From a virus, in the IMG/VR virus record IMGVR_UViG_3300049893_002184, positions 1-24,481 of that record: a stretch of 24,481 nucleotides of DNA; one strand, given 5' to 3'. Positions 6,575-12,966 of this stretch are shown one piece after another (position 1 is the stretch's first letter; every line of letters begins with the position of its first letter). Under the pieces are notes generated by a model, which was given only the letters and a program-made list of their open reading frames with translations, did no database searches and was not told the DNA's origin. A program made the position numbers and the translations under genes.

Positions 6575-7639
6575 TCATGACGAAGCAAACACGGAGAGCG
6601 GCTGAAACACTTCTCCGAGCCACACATGAAAGTTTGGAATCGAACCATGCATTCCATGTGCGGTGAGTTTTTGAATGAACTGAAACTTGTTGTAATCGTA
6701 GATGCGCTCGACGTTATCGTTGATTTGCATCTGCAACGATGGTGAGAAATTTGGTTCCTTGAGTTGCATAAGCGCGTAGTTCCGTGAAAGCACCTCGGCC
6801 TTTTCCACCACACTGGCGTATATCTTCTTTTCGTTGACCCCATCCTTTGCTCGGAGCAGCAACTCTTCCACACTGGTTTCCTTGCTTTCTGTCAGCATGG
6901 GGAAAACCTTGCGCGCAGTCTTGAGGCCCACGCCTTTCACACCCGGAATATTGTCGCTATCGTCACCTTCCAGCGCTCGATAATAAACAAAGTTGGTTGG
7001 GTGGATGCCATATTCATTGATGATATCCTGAACACCATAAACTTTCTTCTTAATGGGGCTCCACACCATGACTCGGTCATTCACCAATTGTAGAAAGTCC
7101 TTGTCGGCGCTCATGATGGTGACGGTGCTCTTGGGATACATCTGTGTGGCGATGTAAGCGATGGCGTCGTCCGCTTCGATGTGGTCAATGGATATGACGC
7201 TGACCGGCAGGCTGCGCAGAAAGTCCACCAACTTTATCATTTGTTGAATCATCGCCTCTTGCTCGGTCTTCGGGTCGCTCATGTCTTCATAGGCACGATT
7301 GACGCGCATAGCAGGGGCACGGTGCTGCTTGTAATCGGGATATAGCTTCTTGCGACGTTCGCTGCCGCCCTTGCCGTCGAACACCACAATGACACGAGTT
7401 GGTTTGAGCAATTTGATGGCATATCCCATGCTGCTGAGAAATCCACTGATTCCTCCAACGTGGTCGCCGTTGTCCGACAGGGTAGGAACCACGGTCCAGC
7501 AACGAATGAAATTATTCGTGCCGTCAACGACGAGGATATCACTGTTCTTGGTTCGATTTAGCGCGACTGGTTGGGCGGCGTGCTCGGCACGCACTTGTGC
7601 GAACAAGGATGTAAATTTACTTTTGCTGTCTAGTGGCAT
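6575..7639 (-). CDS. 5'-3' exonuclease (FEN / Pol I 5'-nuclease domain family)
   Basis: A 354-aa structure-specific 5' nuclease, the role of T4 RNase H: it removes RNA primers and 5' flaps. Metal-binding acidic residues are all in place: VVDGTNN (D39), VVFDGKGGSERRKKLYPDYK (D88), EADDA (E155, D157, D158), SADKD (D179, D181), and GDDSDNIPGVKGVGLKTA (226-242), which combines the last Asp cluster with the helix-3-turn-helix DNA-binding motif. The frame opens at ATG 7660, but the start at 7639 has a clear GAGGTG Shine-Dalgarno, so 7639 was chosen. It is the best ribosome site in the replication block. It probably works alongside the separate family-A polymerase at 12967-14337, which lacks this domain. 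Confidence 0.92.
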   Translation of the reverse strand: MPLDSKSKFTSLFAQVRAEHAAQPVALNRTKNSDILVVDGTNNFIRCWTVVPTLSDNGDHVGGISGFLSSMGYAIKLLKPTRVIVVFDGKGGSERRKKLYPDYKQHRAPAMRVNRAYEDMSDPKTEQEAMIQQMIKLVDFLRSLPVSVISIDHIEADDAIAYIATQMYPKSTVTIMSADKDFLQLVNDRVMVWSPIKKKVYGVQDIINEYGIHPTNFVYYRALEGDDSDNIPGVKGVGLKTARKVFPMLTESKETSVEELLLRAKDGVNEKKIYASVVEKAEVLSRNYALMQLKEPNFSPSLQMQINDNVERIYDYNKFQFIQKLTAHGMHGSIPNFHVWLGEVFQPLSVFASS

Positions 7640-7766
7640 ATTCACCTCGCATATACGCATTGTAGTATTCGCGATGATTTCTATACAAATTTAATTGGCA
7701 ACACTTACGAACAAATTTGCACATTTTCAGTGCCTCTTTCAAAGGAATACCGGAAGCAGGTTTCAT
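7617..7766 (-). CDS. Possible small basic protein (49 aa)
   Basis: A short open frame from ATG 7766 to TAA 7617 fills most of the gap between the recA and exonuclease genes and overlaps the exonuclease start by 23 bases. The product (MKPASGIPLKEALKMCKFVR...) is basic, has three Cys in MCKFVRKCC, and ends YATRQQK. Its ATG lacks a Shine-Dalgarno and lies 12 bases past a 9-bp hairpin. T4-like genomes rarely leave 150 bases unused, which favours a gene, but there is no homology evidence. It may instead be leader sequence. Confidence 0.35.
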   Translation of the reverse strand: MKPASGIPLKEALKMCKFVRKCCQLNLYRNHREYYNAYMRGEYATRQQK

Positions 7767-7777
7767 GATATGAGAAC

Positions 7778-7803
7778 CATGTGAGGGTATTTCACCTCAC
7801 ATG
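7778..7803 (-). repeat. Inverted repeat downstream of recA-like gene
   Basis: CATGTGAGG and CCTCACATG form a perfect 9-bp stem with an 8-nt loop, 15 bases after the recombinase stop. No T-run follows on the minus strand, so a classical terminator is doubtful. It could be an RNA-stability hairpin or a protein-binding site in front of the 49-aa frame and exonuclease gene. Confidence 0.55.
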
Positions 7804-7818
7804 ATTGTTTTGTAACTT

Positions 7819-9042
7819 TTAGTCGTTGCCTTCGTCGGCGGCGTCGGTGTCGATTTCAACATCGTCGGCCATTTCCGAGTTTGGCACCTTGTATTTCATG
7901 ACAAAATTCTCGCAAATCTTGGCATAAAGATACTCGCGGCACTCTGGTCGTTCGGTTAGAAGCTTCGGCAAATCCTTCTTTTCAAACACAACGGTCTCTG
8001 GTTCTTTACCTTCAACAGCCATGATGAATTGGAGGTTCTTGGCCTTCTTGTCTTCTTCCTTCTCGGCTTCGAGTTCCTTCTTGGTCTTTTTCTTGCCTTC
8101 TTCCTTCACCTTCTTCGCGTTGGTCACGATATCCCATTCAATGAGACGTTCGAGCCAATTGCCGTAGTTGTCGATACCACGGTCGAAGAAAATGTCGAAT
8201 TCGACAGAGCGCATCGGCGGTCCCATGCGGTTCTTGATGACCTTGCACTTGGTTTTGATACCAACGGCTTGCTTGTCGGCGTTTTTCAACTGACCAACGG
8301 ATTGCAAACGAAGACGAACCGAGGCGTGGAAGGCGAGAGCCTTACCACCGCTGGTTGTCCAAGGGTCTCCAAGACCAACGAAACCAACCTTCTGGCGCAA
8401 CTGATTGGTGAAAACCAAACAGATGCGCTGCTTTGCGATGAGGCTGGTGATTTTGCGCATGGCCTTGCTAATAGCAATGGCCTTGCCGGTGGCATAACCA
8501 TCGGCACCGTGGTCGCTCGCCATTTCCTTTTTAGTGGAAGCAGCGGCAACGGAGTCAACGAGAATCGTAACGAGACGGTTCTTGTTGCTCTTGCGCACGT
8601 GGGCAATCATCGCTTCAATCTTGTCGAAGATATCCTCGACAGTATCGACGTTGATGTAAAGCATCTTGGACACATCCACGCCAATGGCAGTGAGAAATTC
8701 CGGTGAAACGGAGGTTTCTGTGTCGATAAACACCGCGAGACCGCCCTTGCGTTGGGTTTCTGCGAGAAGGTGCGCACCCATGAGCGACTTGCCCGAAGCT
8801 TCGAGACCAGTCAGTTCAGTGATGCGACCAACTGGCAATCCACCGTTGGGACGATTGGAAATCGCGAGGTCAACCATGCTGTTGCCGGTTGATACCCAGT
8901 CAGTGATTTGAGACGGGTCGTCTTCGGCGTCGAGAAAGAAAGCAACTTTGCCGTCGCCACCTTTGTTCAGTGTTTCGGCCAAGGCATCTGCCAATTCGTC
9001 ACGAACGTCTTCGGCAGTTTCAACTTTTCCTTTTTTACTCAT
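7819..9042 (-). CDS. RecA/UvsX-type recombinase
   Basis: A 407-aa strand-exchange protein for recombination-dependent replication and repair. Motifs: Walker A GLEASGKS (79-86), FIDTETSVSPEFLTAIGVD (105-123, like the RecA DTE...A-x-x-GVD segment), Walker B LVTILVD (157-163), and FTNQLRQKVGFVGLGDPWTTSGGKALAFHASVRLRL, which is closely RecA-like and includes the L2 DNA-binding loop. A very Lys/Glu-rich segment (about residues 303-332) sits after the core, and the tail is acidic (DDVEIDTDAADEGND), as in many RecA proteins. The match looks closer to bacterial RecA than to T4 UvsX. The ATG at 9042 has an A/C-rich leader (CACAAACAACT) with no Shine-Dalgarno. It lies directly behind a terminator, so it should have its own promoter. 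Confidence 0.93.
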   Translation of the reverse strand: MSKKGKVETAEDVRDELADALAETLNKGGDGKVAFFLDAEDDPSQITDWVSTGNSMVDLAISNRPNGGLPVGRITELTGLEASGKSLMGAHLLAETQRKGGLAVFIDTETSVSPEFLTAIGVDVSKMLYINVDTVEDIFDKIEAMIAHVRKSNKNRLVTILVDSVAAASTKKEMASDHGADGYATGKAIAISKAMRKITSLIAKQRICLVFTNQLRQKVGFVGLGDPWTTSGGKALAFHASVRLRLQSVGQLKNADKQAVGIKTKCKVIKNRMGPPMRSVEFDIFFDRGIDNYGNWLERLIEWDIVTNAKKVKEEGKKKTKKELEAEKEEDKKAKNLQFIMAVEGKEPETVVFEKKDLPKLLTERPECREYLYAKICENFVMKYKVPNSEMADDVEIDTDAADEGND

Positions 9043-9062
9043 AGTTGTTTGTGGGTTGGGTT

Positions 9063-9108
9063 AGAAAATAAAAATGGGCGTGCCATTGCGTGTGCAACAC
9101 ACGCCCAT
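9063..9108 (-). terminator. Intrinsic terminator after gp32-like gene
   Basis: A 9-bp outer stem ATGGGCGTG (9100-9108, minus) / CACGCCCAT (9074-9082) encloses a 17-nt loop that can itself refold, and TTTTTATTTT follows on the minus strand. This is the most canonical terminator in the window. It would end the gp32 message before the recA-like gene and allow gp32 to be expressed at its own, usually high, level. Confidence 0.88.
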
Positions 9109-9133
9109 CGAATTTTTCCAAATCCTGTCAGAT

Positions 9134-9973
9134 TTAGGGCTTGTCGAACAAGTCAGCAAACTCATCAGCAATCTCCTTGGTCGAGGCAGGAGCCTTGACC
9201 GCAGCCTTTGCTGTGGCGCTGGTGACTGTCTTTGCAGGAGCGACAGGAGTTTCTTCCGCAGATGCTTCACCGGTAGCGATTGCTTCGGCGGCACCGTCAC
9301 CTGTTTCATCAGGCGAACCAGCGTTCAGATGGGTTTCCATCGCAAGAGCGAGGTCATCGTAGGTTGGTTCAGGGAAGAGTTCTGTGACGTTCTTCTGGTT
9401 CTTGACCTTCTCGCGGAGACTTGCATCGCTGGCGTCGAATGCAACGGTCTGCACTGGACGAACCATGATGGTTGTTTCAGGGAAGCTCTTGCCGGTTTCC
9501 TCGGCGGTCTTGAACGTGACGTTGATATCACGGCCAGACTTGAGGTCGGTGATGTCACCGTAATCCGGGTCAGCGATGATGGCCAGCAACTCTTGATAGA
9601 CTTGCTTGCCCATGCCCCAAAACTTCACGCCTTCGTGTTCCAAGCCGCGAACGAGGATTGGGACGTAGGTGCGCATCTTGGGTTCGAGGGCGCGGCCTTG
9701 CTTCCACTCTTCCTTGTCGCCGCTCTTCTTGAGCTTGTTGGCGAATTCCACGATTGGGTCAGGACGACCAAACGAAGAAGGAGAGAGATAGGTCTTGCCG
9801 TTGATACCGTAATGGAACAAGAGTTCGATGAACGGATTCTCAGGTTGGTGGGCATACGGGACAATGCGGATAACTTGCTTTCCCGGTGATGGCTTCCAGA
9901 GGCTATTGCTCTTCGTGGAAGTGGTCTTGAGCGCTTCGAGGCGCGACTTAATCTTATTTAGGTCTAATGGCAT
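9134..9973 (-). CDS. Single-stranded DNA-binding protein, T4 gp32-like
   Basis: A 279-aa protein that coats single-stranded DNA at the fork. The OB-fold core matches gp32 relatives closely: LWKPSPGKQVIRIVPYAHQP, then ELLFHYGINGKTYLSPSSFG, RPDPIVEFANKLKKSG, the RTYVPILVRG strand, GVKFWGMGKQVYQELL and DPDYGDITDLKSGRDINV. The first 20 residues (DLNKIKSRLEAL) correspond to the cooperativity B-domain. A long Ala/Thr/Glu-rich linker leads to an acidic C-terminal helix (EIADEFADLFDK), the part of gp32 that contacts other replication proteins. There is no Cys at all, so the zinc-binding site of T4 gp32 is absent. ATG at 9973 is in an A/T-rich, unstructured leader without Shine-Dalgarno, the sort of leader T4 gp32 uses to repress its own translation. 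Confidence 0.94.
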   Translation of the reverse strand: MPLDLNKIKSRLEALKTTSTKSNSLWKPSPGKQVIRIVPYAHQPENPFIELLFHYGINGKTYLSPSSFGRPDPIVEFANKLKKSGDKEEWKQGRALEPKMRTYVPILVRGLEHEGVKFWGMGKQVYQELLAIIADPDYGDITDLKSGRDINVTFKTAEETGKSFPETTIMVRPVQTVAFDASDASLREKVKNQKNVTELFPEPTYDDLALAMETHLNAGSPDETGDGAAEAIATGEASAEETPVAPAKTVTSATAKAAVKAPASTKEIADEFADLFDKP

Positions 9974-9987
9974 ACTGTTAATATGTT

Positions 9988-10000
9988 AATTGTTAACTCA
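9988..10000 (-). repeat. 13-bp direct repeat, copy 1 (gp32 leader)
   Basis: The sequence TGAGTTAACAATT (minus) occurs here, 15-27 bases upstream of the gp32-like ATG, and again exactly at 10109-10121. It contains the palindrome GTTAAC. The proximal copy lies in the probable translation-initiation region, suggesting an operator in DNA or RNA. Confidence 0.6.
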
Positions 10001-10035
10001 CTTGAAGTATTGCTAGTCCAAGTTGAATGGGCTGC

Positions 10036-10064
10036 AATATGAGTCAACAAATGCCATTAGTCAA
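10036..10064 (-). promoter_or_regulatory. Candidate promoter for gp32-like gene
   Basis: TTGACT (10059-10064), 17-bp spacer, CATATT (10036-10041) on the minus strand, inside the 194-base gap before the gp32-like gene. The boxes score moderately against sigma-70 and spacing is ideal, but the region is A/T-rich, so a chance match is possible. Confidence 0.3.
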
Positions 10065-10108
10065 TCTATAAGAAGGACATTGCCTAACTTTTCAATCAAT
10101 AAATGGTC

Positions 10109-10121
10109 AATTGTTAACTCA
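10109..10121 (-). repeat. 13-bp direct repeat, copy 2 (gp32 upstream region)
   Basis: This is an exact second copy of TGAGTTAACAATT, 121 bases upstream of copy 1 and next to the terminator hairpin at 10131-10165. The two copies bracket the candidate gp32 promoter. Confidence 0.6.
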
Positions 10122-10130
10122 AGAATAAAT

Positions 10131-10165
10131 AGCGTTTCGCTCTGAAAAACAGAGACCGGAACGCT
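10131..10165 (-). terminator. Hairpin terminator after the 131-aa gene
   Basis: A two-part stem starts two bases past the TAA at 10168: AGCGTT/AACGCT outside and CTCTG/CAGAG inside, closed by a TTTTT loop. ATTTATTC follows on the minus strand. It closes the late-type gene group 12902-10168 and isolates it from gp32. Confidence 0.7.
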
Positions 10166-10167
10166 TC

Positions 10168-10563
10168 TTATATCTTGATAATTTTGACCAGTTTTGTTGG
10201 CGTGATTTTGACTTGGCCATCACGCGCCGCGATGAAAGAGTTGCTGTAAAGCTGCCAATTGATTTGGTAACTGCGAGACAGCACGCCGTTGTTTTCCTGT
10301 TTGATGAGTTCGTTGAGTGCGTTGATGGAATACAATACGTTGTATTCCTTCTTGCGATGCACGCTCATCGTGCGGGGATAAAATTCGCTGCTGTTCTTGG
10401 CGGCGTTGTAAGTCAGGAAAATGTCGTCGCCGTTTGTGCCAGACTGCAAAACGTAAACCTTACCATCGAGAATGGAATAGTAGGTAGCGAGCGCAGTCAC
10501 TTCGTCGCCGTATGTTTGCAGCTTCGCGAACGTGCAAAGTAACTGTGTGGCGCGACTGTCCAT
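10168..10563 (-). CDS. Hypothetical protein (131 aa)
   Basis: ATG at 10563 lies one base after the TGA of the upstream gene (TGA-G-ATG), with AAGTGAG as a plausible ribosome site. The frame also has a TTG at 10584, which was judged less likely. The product (MDSRATQLLCTFAKLQTYGD...) has alternating beta-like segments (GKVYVLQSGTNGDDIFLTY) and a basic C-terminus ending TPTKLVKIIKI. No known motif, membrane segment or repeat is visible. It is the last gene of a probable late operon with the nuclease-like and linker proteins, so a virion role is possible. Confidence 0.65.
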   Translation of the reverse strand: MDSRATQLLCTFAKLQTYGDEVTALATYYSILDGKVYVLQSGTNGDDIFLTYNAAKNSSEFYPRTMSVHRKKEYNVLYSINALNELIKQENNGVLSRSYQINWQLYSNSFIAARDGQVKITPTKLVKIIKI

Positions 10564-10564
10564 C

Positions 10565-11434
10565 TCACTTGTTCTTTTCGACAAAAAGCTTTAGCTCTTC
10601 GCGGTCGTTTGTTTTGATTGGCACGACTTCGCCAGAAAGTGCTTCAACAGCCATTGCGGTGCCAGAGCGGTCTCTCCATTCACCATATGGTGTGCCAACC
10701 CAGCCCTTTTGTGCGGCGAACTTCTTGGAAAGTTCCACGAACGGTGGTGGGGGTGGAGGAGTTGGTGCGGCGGGAGCTTGTGGGGCTGCGGCAGGAGCAG
10801 GCGCAGAACCGTCTGATGGTGCTGTTTCTTTTCCACCGTCGCTTGGAGGAAGAGCGCTTCCATCTCCTCCGCTTGCGGCAGGCGATGCTTGTTTTTCACT
10901 ATCAGATGAATCTGGGGCATCTCCTAACATTTCCGGTGTGACTTCACCCGGGGCTCTTTCTTTGCTGTTGGTGGCTGGGGTTGCTTGTGCGGGAGCCGCT
11001 TGTTGAGCTTGTGGTGCTTGTGGTGCAGGAGCTTTGGTCTGTTGTTGATTTGGCTCCGTGTCTGTGGCAGTTGTATCTTGATGGGTTTGGCGCTGTTGTT
11101 TGCCTTTGCGCTTGTAATACAAGTTCATACCACCCTTACCGTGTGTTGGGTCTGAAATACTGTGCGTGCCTTTCTTGATGGCGCGGTCGCGGTATTCCTT
11201 GGACGGAAATGTTACCAACCAACCTTCTTTGTTGTAGGCTTGGCGGTCTGGGTATTTACCCTCTTCCATGAACTCATCAACAAATTCATTGACCACCGTC
11301 TCATCAATTCCGGCATCAAACATGTTTTCTGCAATAACTTGAACGTGAATTGGATTTTTCAAGTTCACGATGCCGTCTTCGATTCGAGGGTCGATTGCCG
11401 CTTCATTTATGATATTTTCTATAATGTTGTTCAT
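10565..11434 (-). CDS. Two-domain protein with long low-complexity linker
   Basis: A 289-aa protein of unknown function. The N-terminus MNNIIENIINEAAID has an INE-Ala site like the T4 capsid-targeting peptide. A small N-terminal domain follows (to about residue 110), including GWLVTFPSKEYRDRAIKKGTH and a basic LYYKRKGKQQRQ end. A roughly 120-residue linker rich in Pro, Ala, Gln and Ser comes next, ending in eight consecutive prolines broken only by T. A C-terminal domain (about 232-289) contains KGWVGTPYGEWRDRSGTAMAVEAL. Starting ATG 11434 is 4 bases after the upstream TAA. The two ends may bind different partners across a flexible spacer. Confidence 0.75.
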   Translation of the reverse strand: MNNIIENIINEAAIDPRIEDGIVNLKNPIHVQVIAENMFDAGIDETVVNEFVDEFMEEGKYPDRQAYNKEGWLVTFPSKEYRDRAIKKGTHSISDPTHGKGGMNLYYKRKGKQQRQTHQDTTATDTEPNQQQTKAPAPQAPQAQQAAPAQATPATNSKERAPGEVTPEMLGDAPDSSDSEKQASPAASGGDGSALPPSDGGKETAPSDGSAPAPAAAPQAPAAPTPPPPPPFVELSKKFAAQKGWVGTPYGEWRDRSGTAMAVEALSGEVVPIKTNDREELKLFVEKNK

Positions 11435-11438
11435 TTGA

Positions 11439-12902
11439 TTATTCCAATTTTGTTTCCACGCTGCACATCAACATGTTTTGAGCCATACCATCAAATGTTA
11501 ACTCGATGGTGTCCGTGGATATCAATTGTGCCTTGTTCACACCCTTCGCAGAGACAACCAAAATCGCCTTATATTTATCAACCAACAATCCAACGATTTC
11601 GTCGGATATCGTTGCGAGTGTATACTCGCTATCAAAAAATTTCTGGTCAAGAGCCATATTCTTGTATGACTCATCGGTTCCAGTTTCTACTGGAAACACA
11701 TCGAAAGATATTTTCTGGGGCTTCGCTGGATTCTTTTTGAATCCGTTCATTATCGCGTCAATTTGCGCTGCCACATTCTTACTGTCAATTTTGAAATCGG
11801 TGATGTTGTCGTTAATCGAAATCGACACACCCGCACCTTTGTTTTTTTTCTTTATCGGAAGCTCCAATTTTACGGCTATAATCACCAAGCACCTGAAAAT
11901 TCCTTTCGGCATATCTGCCGTGTTTGGTGATTTAACAAACTCCTCAAACATACTATATTCTTCTTCCGAAGGCTGTCTGGCTCCGGGGAAGAGCAACTCG
12001 TTAGTTTCTTTGTCTCTTCCATTTAACACCTTCAACAGAAACTCTCCAAAGTCTTGACGTTTTCTCAAAGTGTGTGCTAGAGACTCTATGGCATTCTTCA
12101 ACACGCTATTAGAAAACCCATGAAGAGTAGAGCTGCTGATTCGAATTGATTCTTTTTGTCGCACGCCATCGACTTCTTTCACTTCCACGGCACCATAGCC
12201 TTCCACGTTGAGAAGGTCCACGTCCCCCGTGCCACCAGATTTCACATCCTTCAACATGAATACGAACGCAAGTTCCCCGCGACCCAAACCCATGTGCTTC
12301 ACAGAATTCATAGCATCAACAAATCGTTTTTGCTCGCCAGAGTTGGTGTTATAAATTTCAATCGCTTCCTCTACAGTTTTTGTATTGTAAATCGAGGTTG
12401 CATACTTCAAAACATTCGCTGCTCTCAACACCTTTTCTATTTCGTCAACACTTTCCTCTGGAATCGCTTTTCCGTTTTTTGCCTTCATATCTTCAAACAC
12501 GCTCGCACGAATTCGCTCGGCACGTAATTCATTATCCAATTCCAGTTTGTCTTTTTGAGCCTGTGTATAAAAAATTACCTTTGGGTCGTTTGCTTTAATC
12601 GCGTCGAGAGAGGTCCAATTTGCGTAATTCTTATGTCCCACAACATATGTTTTTCCATCCTTACCAGTTCTGTAAAAGTCGCTTCTTGGCACCGGTAAGG
12701 TTGTAGGTCTACCCTTCTTCACTTTCGAGAGTTTATCAGTAACTCCCCAATCCCCCATCGTTAGCTCGGTGATGTTATGTTCTCGCATCAATTCATTCAA
12801 AACTGCCACATTCTCTGGCGTGTCATGCCCGCCCGCGAGACCATCCGGCGAGCGCATCGCCCATTCCGCGAGAATTTCGTCAATCAGTTTGTTCTTGTCC
12901 AT
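11439..12902 (-). CDS. PD-(D/E)XK nuclease-like protein, probably late and packaged
   Basis: A 487-aa protein. Residues 207-242 read GRGE...GDVDL...AVEVK, matching the G-x-GE ... D ... ExK layout of phage PD-(D/E)XK nucleases (candidate catalytic E210, D227 or D229, E240 and K242). Flanking regions are helical and give no further family. The N-terminus MDKNKLIDEILAEW is a short amphipathic helix with two (I/L)-x-E sites, like T4 capsid-targeting peptides. A TATAAATA late-promoter box lies 50 bases upstream and ATAGGTC precedes the ATG, so expression with virion genes is likely. A packaged nuclease could act on host DNA or on competing phage at injection. The fold is inferred from a motif only and may lack activity. 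Confidence 0.7.
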   Translation of the reverse strand: MDKNKLIDEILAEWAMRSPDGLAGGHDTPENVAVLNELMREHNITELTMGDWGVTDKLSKVKKGRPTTLPVPRSDFYRTGKDGKTYVVGHKNYANWTSLDAIKANDPKVIFYTQAQKDKLELDNELRAERIRASVFEDMKAKNGKAIPEESVDEIEKVLRAANVLKYATSIYNTKTVEEAIEIYNTNSGEQKRFVDAMNSVKHMGLGRGELAFVFMLKDVKSGGTGDVDLLNVEGYGAVEVKEVDGVRQKESIRISSSTLHGFSNSVLKNAIESLAHTLRKRQDFGEFLLKVLNGRDKETNELLFPGARQPSEEEYSMFEEFVKSPNTADMPKGIFRCLVIIAVKLELPIKKKNKGAGVSISINDNITDFKIDSKNVAAQIDAIMNGFKKNPAKPQKISFDVFPVETGTDESYKNMALDQKFFDSEYTLATISDEIVGLLVDKYKAILVVSAKGVNKAQLISTDTIELTFDGMAQNMLMCSVETKLE

Positions 12903-12920
12903 GACCTATAAGTATAGCTC

Positions 12921-12945
12921 TATACCCTCTTTGTGTCGGGGTATA
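12921..12945 (-). repeat. Stem-loop at the 5' end of the nuclease-like message
   Basis: TATACCC and GGGTATA form a 7-bp stem around an 11-nt loop. It begins about where transcription from the TATAAATA box should start, so it would cap the 5' end of the message. It could also be read as the polymerase gene's 3' hairpin, but no T-run follows. Confidence 0.45.
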
Positions 12946-12951
12946 TATAAC

Positions 12952-12959
12952 TATTTATA
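12952..12959 (-). promoter_or_regulatory. T4-type late promoter (TATAAATA)
   Basis: CTATAAATAG on the minus strand contains an exact T4 late-promoter box, with no -35 needed in that system. It lies between the polymerase stop (12967) and the nuclease-like start (12902). It is the only exact copy on the coding strand that I found in the window. Confidence 0.6.
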
Positions 12960-12966
12960 GCCCGGA

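Noticed and set aside
6648-6658. Second T-arm-like string GGTTCGATTCC
   Set aside because: Inside the exonuclease coding region (GSIPNF) with no cloverleaf around it.
9974-10059. 14-codon leader peptide frame (ATG GCA TTT GTT ...) upstream of gp32-like gene
   Set aside because: Too short, with no ribosome site and no sign of regulation such as repeated codons.
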